From Rugalucina vietnamica (lineage: Eukaryota; Mollusca; Bivalvia; Lucinida; Lucinidae), in assembly GCA_964017185.1 (NCBI GenBank), contig OZ024870.1:24265621-24329620 (forward strand): 64,000 nucleotides of DNA. Direction: 5' to 3'. Shown here one piece after another: positions 1 through 10,980 of the stretch. The position numbers and the translations under genes are program-made. Within the stretch, counting starts at the first letter, position 1, and each line of letters opens with the position of its first letter. The notes under the pieces are model-generated. The model did not search any database, was not told where the DNA came from, and saw nothing but the letters and a program-made list of their open reading frames with translations.

Positions 1-1036
1 TTATCGTTGATGGACAGTTATCGGTGCTACAGAGCACAACACATCATATGAAACCATAGCCACTGTGGAAAGGTTTGATTTCTTTCTAAGCTATGCTAAA
101 TGTAATTATCTTGAATTACGGTGATGTGATCAGACTGCGCGATAGCGTATCAAACTGTCCACATGCATGAAACTGCAGGAGCTATACCCAAAACATAACA
201 GTTTGTATACGTTTGATGTATTTCAATACATCATAGCTAATTTATTTCAAATCAGCACATCAGCAAACGACTGTCAAGTTTCTAAATGGTATGGTCGCAC
301 ACGGACAAAGACACTGCATAAGCACTGACGAATGTTATCAAATACATTATTCACAATTTGCATTTGCTTAACCTGTAACAACGATCAAAAGTGGTGTACA
401 ACAAAAAATAAGCAGTTCAGTATTTCAGCGTTTTAATATATTTCCGCTGATCAGACAGTTGCTGAATTCAGCAGAAATTTCAGCGTTTTATTCTGTCCCT
501 GTTTGTACAAATGTGCGCGTATAAATTAGACATTTTATTCAGAATAAAATCCAAAATTGGAATAGTAAATATTTTGGAATAGTTTTCATTGCTTGTTTCT
601 AGCATATGAAAAGTATTTTTTTGATGTCCAAATCTAATAAATAAGTAGATGTCTATTGCAACCAATTATGACACACAAATATGGTCAGTTTTATGACCCC
701 TGAAAGTAGCCAGCTACCTGCGTCTTTTAAAGCCCCGCCCACTTTGCAACCCTTTGTACAGCGTGTGTACCTGTGTGTGAGCTCCGCCCACTTTGCAACC
801 CCTTGTGTAGCGTTCATATGAAGCGAAATTTTGTCCATATTTACCACCCTAATAAGCTTTCAAAGGTGACATTCTATGGAAATACTGAATAAATAATGTT
901 ATTAGCTTCATTGATGTACCCCCCCCCTGTAAATAACTAAGACAAATATATACTGAACAAAAAAAAAGAAACGCAAAATCACGTCACCTGAACTTTTTAT
1001 AATTTGCGCATTCGCCCTTTTTATGCTTTGATTGAT
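1..1036. other. No gene recognised; short GC-rich direct repeat inside
   Basis: Only short frames are open. A direct repeat CCGCCCACTTTGCAACCC sits at about 735-755 and 784-805, with further similarity after it. No coding domain, RNA gene or complete mobile element was recognised. Confidence 0.5.
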
Positions 1037-1276
1037 TTTTTTTTTATTCAGTTTAACGTCCCTTTCAAGATTATTTCAGCTCATATGAGACGAATCAATC
1101 AGTAGGTGGGGCGACAACGGGAGAACACCGAGAAAAACCACCCGACACACCCGCAAGCAGAACTTGGCATGTCCCACATGTGGCCAGAGCGGGGCTCGAA
1201 CCCACACCAGATGATCGAATGGTTAAGTGCGGTAATAAATATCAGCGCTCCTAACCACTCGGCCACGGGGGCCGCC
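1037..1276 (-). mobile_element. tRNA-derived SINE, near full length
   Basis: Read on the minus strand from 1276 it begins GGCGGCCCCCGTGGCCGAGT. The A-box-like TGGCCGAGTGG and B box GGTTCGAGCCC are those of a Ser/Leu-type tRNA head. A conserved body follows (CTTGCGGGTGTGTC, GCCCCACCTACTGATTGATT), and the tail is AAACTGAATAAAAAAA. The same body and tail recur at 12222, 12596, 15325 and 61267. Confidence 0.88.
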
Positions 1277-2422
1277 TGCTTTGATTGAGACAGAGACAAT
1301 AAACACGACCAGCACACTCTCTTAGTCGGATCGCATTCGTAGCATTATCATTAATCAAGAAATAGTAGACATTTCCAACTTAATCCGATATTGATATGGG
1401 AGTTTGACATGGTAGTTCGGATAATTTTTTTGAGGGACATTGTCAAGGACAACATGTAAGCTAATAGGTGAAGACATTGTATACAAACATGTTCATGTAT
1501 ATACACGGGATCTATCGGTAAATCGCTTATTGAGGCGCCGTGCTGTCTTAGGAAATAAGATTATGGCATTTTTATGCGTCGGCGAGATCATAACAATTGT
1601 ATTCTCCCACATCTTTTCAGCGGCCCTTGGATGGTGGTCGCCCGGGGTGGGGGTGGACGCAATATATCGGGTTTGAGAACTTGTACAGATGCACACCTTC
1701 GCATGCGTCACTAGACATTTCCTACTTGCTAGCAAAATGACGATAGCGAGTTACTTTTTCGCCATTGCTTCTTCGTGTTTTACCGACAACGCATAAACGC
1801 CGGTCCTTGGAATATGTCTTGCACTAAGTTAGGACTTTTCTAGGTCCCAGTATTGTTTGAAACTTAATATTATACTCAATATCAAGGTAGAGTATGTACA
1901 ACAAGCAAAGATTCGTGTAAGCATATGTACATGCATATTTTTATCATTATTATCTTAGTTAACAAATCAACATGACAGTTGATTTTGTTATATATTTAAC
2001 GCACGACGAAGACCATAAATTGATTTATTATCCGATATATTATGCTTTGCTTACGCATGCGCGTTACATTGTACTGTTTTGCAATTTCTCAACAGAAGAA
2101 GACCAGGCGCAAGAGACTGACCAGAATTCAGATGGCTTTACCATAAATGATGTGGTAGATATAAACGACCGACATTACTTCAACATTTTTTTTCCATGGA
2201 CGCAAGGCATCAAACCATATTTTCATTTCTTGTATCAACAGATAAGGTACATATGTGGGTACAAGCCAGTTTTTACAGACTACCTAGAGGACTTACGGCT
2301 TATCAGTTGGCAGCATCTAGTAAAAATACAACATGAAGTATAGGGAAAGTCCCGCCAAATTATGCAATCTCTTGGTGTAAGTCTCTAAGGTAAGACGACG
2401 ATGTGCCTGCCTGTTTTAATAA
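1277..2422. other. No gene recognised
   Basis: The longest frame is a 123-codon plus-strand ORF at 1972-2343. It has a reasonable amino-acid mix but no motif I recognise and no clear splice context. It could be an exon of an unknown gene or chance. Confidence 0.4.
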
Positions 2423-2661
2423 TGAGCCCCGTCGTGAGAAAACCGGATTTTTGCCTACGCGAAAACAAAGTCACAGAGCAGCTTCACAGCAGCTGCGAAG
2501 CTGATTAGCAGCTATGTTTTCGCTACAATTCGCTAGTACAATTCCTCTACTTTCATAATCTAAAATTTCCCGTCTCTAGTCATCGCCTGTCCTTGTACAG
2601 CTCGAGTTGTGTCAGACCTGGTCGGAAACCCCGAAGACCGGGTTTCTCGCGTCGCGGCTCA
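2423..2661. mobile_element. TIR element family A (MITE), copy 1
   Basis: The ends are TGAGCCCCGTCGTGAGAAAA and the inverted match TTTCTCGCGTCGCGGCTCA. Inside are the family's central foldback (gcgaaaacaaag...ctatgttttcgct, partly decayed) and the conserved segment TGTGTCAGACCTGGTCGGAA. No coding capacity. Confidence 0.85.
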
Positions 2662-3879
2662 GTTATTTTAGCACATGTTAGAAACAGTGGAATTATGTAT
2701 GCCAACATGATATCGCACCATTCCAGTAGAAGTGAACAGAGCATTTTTAAGAAGGGGTTTCTCATTACGTGCCCCCACGAATGCCATGATGGTATGTTTT
2801 ATGAATGTGAAAACAACACTTTCTGACAAAAAGAATTGACGGGTGTAGGACACACGTAGATATAAACAAAGACAGTGAAAATTTTATGCAATCTGGAAAC
2901 ATTTCTTTCAAAATAAACTTAAAATTGTAAATCCCTGATAGTGCCATTGTTGTTGTTGTTGCTTTGTAGAGCTCCGCCGCTGACTGTTCTGCGAACTGGA
3001 TAACCAAGAATGATTCAGTGAATAAAAGTTGTCACTAAAATTCTCAAAGTTTGGATGCGACTTTTCTCATTTGTGTTAACTCCATCAGTGTCAGAATATC
3101 ATTGTCTACGCATATATGACTAGTATATGACCGCCGCACTGAGAAAGAACTTTCCGGATAACTCATTCGATCAGTAGCGTCGTAATCTTCTGATTACCTA
3201 CATAGGGATCGAATCCATTTGGCGACGCCAGTAAAATGTCGATAATTGATAAACCAGCATATTTCAATGTTGTGATTGTCACCTTCCAGGCACGATGGTT
3301 TCACAAGGCATTTTCCGATCAAACATCGAGAACTGCTGTGGCCCCCCCCCCGACGACCACCACTAGTCTAAGAAGCAGAATTGCTAAGACAATCATAATG
3401 CTTCACCTGAGACGTCTGTTTCTTGCAAGGTGCATAGATTTGCGTGATTCGTGACAGGAAACAATTAAAAACATACCATGGCCTTAGCATGTATGTGATC
3501 GATGCACAAGATTAAAATAAGATCTGTGTACGATTTTTAAATTAAAAAACTTCATATACCTTCTGAAAAACTTATAAAACATGCTACGAAAGTTATCAAA
3601 CACCTTTGATCGTGTAAGGTAGTAGAAGTATAGGGTTTTCTCCAACTAAGTTGGACAGCCTTGAGATACCCCCCAGAAATCGATTAAAGTTTCTCGTACA
3701 CCGTATATCGTATCTCAGACTAAGTTGGAAATGTCTAGTAGTAACAATAATAATGTCCGTTCCCGGAACCAGAATAAGAGAAGCTTTATAAAGGTAACAG
3801 AAGGTAATGATCAGGAAATGGCGCAACCAGAAAGAAATGTCCACTCCAAAAACAGAGATAAGGAAAAAATGAATGAACA
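2662..3879. other. No gene recognised
   Basis: Short frames only. The stretch at about 3795-3860 (gatcaggaaatggcgcaacc ... ccactccaaaaacagagat) resembles 49348-49405 in the core of a large foldback element, so part of this is old repeat DNA. Confidence 0.45.
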
Positions 3880-4900
3880 GTTTGGTATTTATACTAAGTA
3901 AAATGACACTTTTAGTAAGATTGAGTGATCAGACCTGTGATAAACTTTAAAAGTTGCGGACATTGCTGGACGGCCAAAATGGTCCGCAACTTTTTTATTG
4001 AAACTATTACTATTACTATTATATCTGTTAAAAACTATAAATATTGTCATGTAAACTCATTGAAGATGTCCGGTTGAAATGCATTTGTTACGTAAGAATT
4101 ACAAGGATGTAAACTAAAAAGGGTTCCGACTGTTCGTCGAAACACAAGCAAAGCATATCTTAAAGATATTGTATTTGTTATCAATAACAGAAATCAGTCG
4201 GGACCAATGTGATCGGATCTGTTTATAATAGGCATTGTGGACCATAATTTACATTAGTTGCTTCAACTTTCGCAATAATATGCCATGCGTTTTAATCATT
4301 AACCGTTTTCCTCATTTAGTATAAATTTTAAATGTTGCGGACATTGCGGGGCGATCTAAATGGTCCGGGATGCCCGCAAGATTTTTTATTGAAACTATAG
4401 TTATTAAAACTGTTAATTACCATGAATTATGTGATGTAAACTCACTTAAGAGTTAAAATTTACCGTTGAAATGCAATAATTTAAACGACAGAATTACAAT
4501 AGTGTAAACATGGAAGAAATTGTGACCAAACGGTCAAACATGTGTTATTATAATCAGACACTCGTGGTTTGTGGGTCAAATGGTCATTATGTTTAAAATT
4601 TACTTGTTTTATCGCATTGATAAAGCATAATCGATGGGTATTATATCGGTTTAAAGAGAAAACAACATTTACGGACATTTCGGGCCTGCGGACATTTCGG
4701 TCCCTTTGGGGCGTCCCGGAATGTCCGCAAGGAATTTTTTTCTAAGTTCTTTTTTTGTTTTTATGAAAATTATTTCCCAGAATTTTTGCATTTAATAGAC
4801 TTATTTAACGATTATTTATGTTTTAATACATATTTAAAATAACTTAATTTTTTTGCGGACATTCCGGGCCGCGGACATTCCGGTCCCCTACATACGTCTG
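3880..4900. repeat. Degenerate tandem repeat with GCGGACATT motifs
   Basis: Two units about 380 bp apart share ttgcggacattgc near 3955 and 4335, then ttttttattgaaactat and gtaaactca. Further GCGGACATT(C/T)CGG clusters occur at about 4670-4735 and 4852-4885, several as near-palindromes (GCGGACATTCCGGGCCGCGG). No coding capacity seen. Confidence 0.6.
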
Positions 4901-5087
4901 CGTCCGCGTCACACTTTTGGTCACAGTTTTTAAAATCGTTATATCTGGGTAGTCACTGACCAGAAATCATTCATATTTGGAACATTGCTGCATATGAGGG
5001 TCCTCTGTGATTTAGTGTGAAGGGACCCGTGGGGTCATGCCTGGGGGCGGGGCTAGAGGTCAATATCTAGAACACCTTTGTACAATG

Positions 5088-5819
5088 CTCAGATGCTGTG
5101 TTAGTTTCTCATCAACTGTAAAGCCTAGAACTGTCAAACCTTACATAAGGCTTCTCCTCGATGTCCTGACTCGGCACCCACATTGACCTACTGACCTTGA
5201 CCTATATTTCATGCTCCAGTGACTTTGTCATTTTTGAAGCCAACCCTTAATATCTCATCAACTATAAAGCCTACAACCATCAAACCTTGCATATGGCTTC
5301 TCTTTGATATCCCGACTCTGCACCCTCATTGACCTACTAACCTTGACCTATATTTCATGCTCCAGTGACTTTGTCATTTTTGAAGCCAACTCTTAATATC
5401 TCATCAACTATAAAGCCTACAACCATCAAACCTTGCATATGGCTTATCCTCGATGTCCCGACTTTGCACCCACATTGATCTAGTGACCTTGACCTATATT
5501 TCATGCTCTAGTGACTTTGTCATTTTTGAAGCCAACTCTTAATATCTCATCAACTATAAAGCCTACAACCATCAAACCTTGCATATGACTTCTCCTAGAT
5601 GTCCCGACTCGGCACCCACATTCGCCTAGTGACCTTGACCTATATTTCGTGCTCTAGTGACTTTGTCATTTTTGAAGCCAACCCTTAATATCTCATCAAC
5701 TATAAAGCCTACAACCATCAAACCTTGCATATGGCTTCTCCTCGATGTCCCGACTCGGCACCCACATTGACCTACTGACCTTGACCTATATTTCATGCTC
5801 CAGTGACTTTGTCATTTTT
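5088..5819 (+). repeat. 146-bp tandem repeat, five units
   Basis: CCTATATTTC recurs at 5201, 5347, 5493, 5639 and 5785, exactly 146 bp apart. Units share TAATATCTCATCAACTATAA and CTACAACCATCAAACCTTGC. A sixth unit at about 7887-8032 is displaced by an insertion (see 5821-7884). Confidence 0.95.
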
Positions 5820-5929
5820 TAGCTCGACTGCACGAAGTGCATAGAGCTATTGCAGTCACCCCGGTCGTCCACGTTCCCGTTCCCGTGCGCGTGCGTGTTC
5901 CCGTGCGCATGCGCGTCACACTTGCGTTA

Positions 5930-6600
5930 AAGTTTTCTAGAAGTCCATATCTTGACAACCACTCATCAGAAAGCATTCATACTTGGACCATAGATACCCT
6001 GTAGGGTTAGCTTTCATTCCATGGCATCGGGCCCCTGGGTCCAGGCCAGGGGGTGGGGCTGGAGGTTAAAATCTAGAACACCTTCAAAAATGGCAATTCT
6101 TGTGTTAAAGTTTTCTAGAAGTCCATATCTTGACAACCACTCATCAGAAAGCATTGATACTTGGGCCATTGACACCCTGTAGGGGCGGCTTTCATTCCAT
6201 GGCATCAGATCCCTGGGTCCATGCCAGGGGGTGGGGCTAGAGGTTAAAATCTAGAACACCATTAATAATAATGGCTTTTCTGTGATATAGTATTCTAGAA
6301 GTCTATATCTTGGAAACTTTTTATCAGAGGGCTTTCATACTCGGACCATAGTTACCCTGTAGGGTTGAGTTTCATTTCATGGCATCGGATCTCTGGGTCC
6401 GTGCCTGAGGGGTGGGGCTGGAGGTTAAAAACTAGAACACTGTAAAAAATAGATGTACTGCTGTGTAACTTTTACAAGGAGTCCATATCTTGACAACAAC
6501 TTATCATAAAGCATTCATACTTCATACACTTTAGGTTCCATGACATCGGACCTCTGGGTCGGAGTCAGGGGGGCGGGGCTAGAGGTCAAAATCTAGAACT
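5930..6600 (+). repeat. ~180-bp tandem repeat, four units
   Basis: AAGTC(C/T)ATATCTTG-type starts occur at 5941, 6119, 6299 and (as AGGAGTCCATAT) 6479. Each unit also carries CATGGCATCGG and GGGGTGGGGCTGGAGG-like segments followed by AAAATCTAGAAC. A diverged unit lies in the outer element near 4935-5085. Confidence 0.9.
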
Positions 6601-6719
6601 CCCTGAATTTTTTTTTCTTTTTATTTCTTAATAGAAACAACTTAGGAAGATGGTTGGTCATTCATCTTTTGACTTTGTGACACTGACTTGTGTGTCATGA
6701 CGGTAAGCGTCGGTTGACC

Positions 6720-7770
6720 TACTTTCCGTGGTTCAGTGATTTTGCCTTATATCTTGGCACTCAATTAGTATATTTTCTTACTTCTTTCAGATTATGAGTG
6801 AGTATGACCAGGCCTTTGACCCCAATATACTTATAGGTCACTGTGACCTAATTTCACAGTTCAGTGATTTTGCCTTATATCTTGACACTCAATTTGTATA
6901 TTTTCATACTTTTTTCAGATTATGAGTGAGTATGACCAGACCTTTGACTCCAATATACTTATAGGTCACTGTGACCTAATTTTACGGTTCAGTGATTTTG
7001 CCTTATATCTCGGTACTCAAATGGTTTATGAACAAACTTCTTTCAAAGTATGTTTGCGTATGACAAGACCTTTGACCCTGAAGTAGTTCTAGGTCACTGT
7101 GACCTAATTTCATGGTTCAGTGATTTTGCCTTATATCTTGACACTCAATTAGTATATTTTCATACTTTTTTCAGATTATGAGTGAGTATGACCAGACCTT
7201 TGACCCCAATATACTTATAGGTCACTGTGACCTAATTTCACAGTTCAGTGATTTTGCCTTATATCTCAGTACTCAAATGGTTTATGAACAAACTTCTTTC
7301 AAAGTATGTTTGCCTATGACAAGACCTTTGACCCTGAAGTAGTCCTAGGTCACTGTGACCTAATTTCACGGTTCAGTGATTTTGCCTTATATCTTGTCTG
7401 TGTCTTATATCTTATATAAGTTGGTATTTTTCATACTTATTTCTGATTATGAATGAGTATGACCAGACCTTTAACCCAAACATACTTATAGGTCACTATG
7501 ACATAATTTCATGGTTCAGTGATTTTGCTTTATATCTCAACACTGAATGGGTATATGATCATATTTCTTTCACATTATGAGTAAGTATCACTAGACCTTT
7601 GACCCTGAAATACTTATAGGTCAGTGTGACCTTATTTCATGGTTCAGTGATTTTGCCTTGTGTCTTGACACTCAGTTGGTATATGAACACACTTCTTTCA
7701 CAATATGAGTGAGACCTTTAAATCTTAGGTAGTTATAGTTAACTTTCATGGTTCAATGATTTTGCCTTAT
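6720..7770 (+). repeat. 128-bp tandem repeat carrying estrogen-response-element-like palindromes
   Basis: AGGTCACTGTGACCT is at 6835, 6963, 7091, 7219 and 7347 (exactly 128 bp apart). A degenerate copy AGGTCACTATGACAT is at 7490, and AGGTCAGTGTGACCT at 7618. Units also share GGTTCAGTGATTTTGCCTTA. The palindrome is two AGGTCA half-sites inverted with a 3-nt spacer (IR3), the consensus form of an estrogen response element. Confidence 0.93.
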
Positions 7771-8032
7771 TGCATCAAGGCGAAAAGATTTATGAGCATA
7801 ATGCTTTGGGTTACTGGTCGGGTTTGGCCTTATGTTTGACAAAGGTAAGAAGCAGTCGAGCATGCTGTCCTGCGACAGCTCTTATTAAGCCAACCCTTAA
7901 TATCTCATCAATTATAAAGCCTACAACCATCAAACCTTGCATATGGCTTCTCCTCGATGTCCCGACTTTGCACCCACTTTGATCTAGTGACCTTGACCTA
8001 TATTTCGTGCTCTAGTGACTTTTTCATTTAAG

Positions 8033-8510
8033 TTTTTAGAAGTCTATATCTCTTGAACATGTTGATGGATCAAGTTGATACTTTGCGTGTTGGTAGATAT
8101 TTGTCTGAAGTTTTATGCAGTACCATCATGACCCACCCTGGGTGACCTTGAGGTCAAGGTCACAGACTTAGATTTTTTTTGTTAAAGTTTTCTGTTAAAG
8201 TTTTTAGAAGTCTATATCTCTTGAACATGTAGATGGATCAAGTTGATACTTTGCATGTTGGTAGATATTGGTCTGAAGTTTTATGCTGTATCATTATGAC
8301 CCACCCTGAGTGAACTTGAGGTCAAGGTCATGGCCTTAGAAATTTTTGTTTAAAGTTTTGGGTTAAAGACTTTTGAAGTCTATATATCTCTATGTTGATG
8401 GATCAAGTTGAAACTTTGCATGTTTGTGGATATTGGTCTGAAATTTTATGCTGTACCATCACAAACCACCTGAGCGACCTTGAGGTCAAGGTCATGGGTC
8501 ATAGATTTTG
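8033..8510 (+). repeat. ~168-bp tandem repeat carrying TCAAGGTCA inverted pairs, three units
   Basis: TGACCTTGAGGTCAAGGTCA is at 8143-8162, with one- or two-base variants at 8311 and 8475. Units begin near AAGTTTTTAGAAGTCTATAT and share GATGGATCAAGTTGATACTT. The same unit forms the core of the element at 9719-10541. Confidence 0.92.
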
Positions 8511-8571
8511 GTAAGTTTAGTGGCAAAGCACAAGTCAGGCGAGCTACGCTGTCCTGCGACAGCTCTTATTT

Positions 8572-9718
8572 TCATTTGATAAAAATGACTTCTTATGCTT
8601 CAAACAATTTTGATGCTTGACTAACACCAACTCACTGTCATACAGTAGCCTGGCTAATTGGCTAGCATGTACTTCACATCTGACAAGTTAATTGTTTTGT
8701 GTTGTTGTTTTTTTATGTCCGAAATAGTCCCAAACATAAAGAACTGTCCGAAATAGTCCCAAACATAAAGGGCAAAACAATTGATTAATAGCCAAACGTA
8801 CATGTAGTTGTAGTTAAATTGAGCGTCATTTACAAAAAACGCGTTGAAACTAAACAAAACAAGTAGTAATTTACAAATACTTTTTATAAGTACATGTACT
8901 TGAATGTTATAGTGTGATGAATCACGTCGCGCATCGCGCAAAGATCCATGCACAATGCACGACGAACCAAAAAAGCTTTGCGTCACTCGCAAACTGTATT
9001 ACATAAAACTTGCGCGTCACTCGCAAAACGTTTTTAGAAGGGATTAAATTTTTTTTGCATGTTGCGCGATCGCTAAAAGCATCGCGACAACTGTACTGTA
9101 TGTCTATTGGTTACTTGTGATATTTTGTCATTTTAAGCTCTTTATTTCTGATTCAAGAACATCTTGGTATCACTTCAGGGTTCATTTTGCAGGATTTCAG
9201 GATTTAGAATTTCTGGCTGTTATCATCCCTGAATTTACCTTACAATTCAAACAGGTTCTGAAAATGGCTCAAAACATGTAATGTGAAACATCAGACACTA
9301 TAGACCATGAATGGAGTAAAGTAACAAATGGTGTTGGTCTACACTACCACTTAATTTGGCATTGTAAAATTCCACACAATATCTGTATTTATTTAATAGT
9401 TTCCCTTTCATCATGACTAGCATAGTGGAACCTCCTCTGCTTTGTTGGCAACTATATTGTGGCACATGCTGCGATTTTGCATCCCCTCTGTAGGTTTTAT
9501 AAGAATGTTTACATACCTGTGACTGGCAGTGAGATCACTGCTGACTGCATTTATCAATGTTTAGAAGAAAAGTGGACAGTTTATTGTGAAGTGAAGTGCC
9601 ACAATGCTTATATAGCAATGCCATACACTTTATACCCATACCCAACTTCATCACTAGATTTTTACAGGAAAACACCTTTATCATGCTTCTTCAGAAATGT
9701 ATGTTGATGTTAATTTTT
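8572..9718. other. No gene recognised; small direct repeats
   Basis: TCCGAAATAGTCCCAAACAT is duplicated at about 8718 and 8748, and GCGTCACTCGCAAA at about 8980 and 9014. Open frames (8654-8992 minus, 9459-9707 plus) show no motif I recognise. Confidence 0.4.
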
Positions 9719-10541
9719 AGCTCGCCTGCACGAAGTGCATAGAGCTATTGTAGTCACCTCGGTCGTGCGCGTTTACGTTTACGTTTACGTGTGCGTCCGC
9801 GTCCGCGTCCGCGTCACACTTTCGGTTAAAGTTTTTTAAAAGTCTATATCTCTTGACCATGTTGATGGATCAAGTTGATACTTTGCATGTTGCTAGATAT
9901 TGGTCTGAAGTTTTACGCAGTACCATCATGACCCACCCTGGGTGACCTTGAGGTCAAGGTCACAGACTTAGAAATTTTGTGTTTAAGTTTTTGGTTAAAG
10001 TTTTTTAAAAGACTATATCTCTTTACCATGTTGATGGATCAAGTTGATACTTTGCATGTTGCTAGATATCGGTCTGAAGTTTTACGCAGTACCATCATGA
10101 CCCACCCTGGGTGACCTTGAAGTCAAGGTCACAGACTTAGAAATTTTGTGTTTAAGTTTTTGGTTAATGTTTATGTAAGTCTATATCTCTTGACCATATT
10201 GATGGATTGAGTTGATACTTTGCATGTTGCTAGATGTTGGTCTGAAGTTTTATGCAGTACCATCATGACCCACTCTGGATGACCTTGAGGTCAAGGTCAC
10301 AGACTTAAAAATTTTGTGTTTAAGTTTTTGGTTAATGTTTTTGTAAGTCTATATCTCTTGACCATATTGATGGATTGAGTTGATACTTTGCATGTTGCTA
10401 GATATTGGTCTGAAGTTTTACGCAGTACCATCATGACCCACCTGAGTGACCTTGAGGTCAAGGTCATGGGTCATAGATTTTAACAGATGTAGTGGCAAAG
10501 CACAAGTCAGGCGAGCTACGCTGTCCTACGACAGCTCTTAT
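9719..10541 (+). mobile_element. Helentron/pearl-like element, compact copy (~820 bp)
   Basis: It begins AGCTCGCCTGCACGAAGTGC and ends CAGGCGAGCTA (10508-10518), hairpin GCTGTCCTACGACAGC (10520-10535), CTCTTA. Its 5' CGCCTG pairs with its 3' CAGGCG, just as 5' CGACTG pairs with 3' CAGTCG in the copy at 5821. A hexamer run (gtttac, gtccgc) at about 9770-9812 precedes four ~168-bp units with TCAAGGTCA pairs at 9943, 10112, 10280 and 10447. No ORF. Confidence 0.78.
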
Positions 10542-10744
10542 TATGCTTTCAGGCTGCTGAAGAAGCTAAGAAGATGAGACCGAAAGGAACACTAATAGAC
10601 AAGTGATCTGACAGACAAGTGATGGACATGTGCAATTGACAATTGAGTGACATGTGTGATTGACAGATCATGGACACATGCTACAGTGATGTTCTTTATA
10701 AGAAGGTCAAGATTAGGAGTATTTTCTCAATTTTGCTGGAGTTT

Positions 10745-10980
10745 TCCGTTACAAAAACATATACAGAGATTTTTTCAGATCTAAAAATTGAAAATTTCAT
10801 TGGATTTTTTTTTTTAAACTTTTGCTCAAAATAGAGATTGTGGGTACATATTAGAAACTGCCTTGCCGAGGCAGTTCTAACGAGTACCCACATCTATGTT
10901 TTGGAGCAAAAATAAGAAAAATAGGTATACCCCTGCATACCCAAGTTTTGCTGTATGATTTGACGAACATGTTTTTATGA
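10745..10980. mobile_element. TIR family B (MITE), degraded copy
   Basis: The core inverted repeat is GATTGTGGGTAC ... GAGTACCCACATCTATGTTT around an inner GCCTTGCCGAGGCAGTTC palindrome, then AGCAAAAATAAGAAAAATAG and CCCCTGCATACCC, the signature shared by about ten copies in the window. Outer ends are poorly kept. Confidence 0.75.

Larger units (their letters stand above)
5821..7884 (+). mobile_element. Nested Helentron/pearl-like element, 2064 bp
   Basis: It begins AGCTCGACTGCACGAAGTGC and ends with GCAGTCGAG (7852-7860), the hairpin GCTGTCCTGCGACAGC (7864-7879) and CTCTTA. The 146-bp array it interrupts resumes after it: the spacing between flanking units is 2212 bp, that is 146 + 2066, so the insertion is bounded closely. 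No target duplication beyond T residues is visible, as expected for Helitron/Helentron insertion. The core holds four ~180-bp units and then seven ~128-bp units. Confidence 0.75.
4901..8571 (+). mobile_element. Helentron/pearl-like non-autonomous element with tandem cores (outer copy)
   Basis: A repeat-bearing element whose right end (8536-8570) has CAGGCGAGCTA, the hairpin GCTGTCCTGCGACAGC (8548-8563) and CTCTTATT. This is the same end as the elements at 5821-7884 and 9719-10541. The body has five 146-bp units (about 5088-5819), then, past a nested copy, one more 146-bp unit and three ~168-bp units to 8500. The left end is not clear; I placed it at the GTCTGCGTCCGCGTC stretch by analogy with 9790. 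The class assignment is inference from structure. Confidence 0.6.

Noticed and set aside
1106-1317. tRNA gene suggested by A-box and B-box matches
   Set aside because: The tRNA-like part is joined to a conserved body and A-rich tail repeated at other sites, so it is a SINE; no intact cloverleaf with acceptor stem.
1972-2343. 123-codon plus-strand frame as a possible gene or exon
   Set aside because: No motif, no convincing splice sites, no neighbour to join. Kept only as an open frame; transcript or homology evidence would be needed.
6835-7632. CRISPR-like regular spacing of a palindromic motif
   Set aside because: The 128-bp units are whole tandem repeats with similar 'spacers', in a eukaryotic mobile element; not a CRISPR array.
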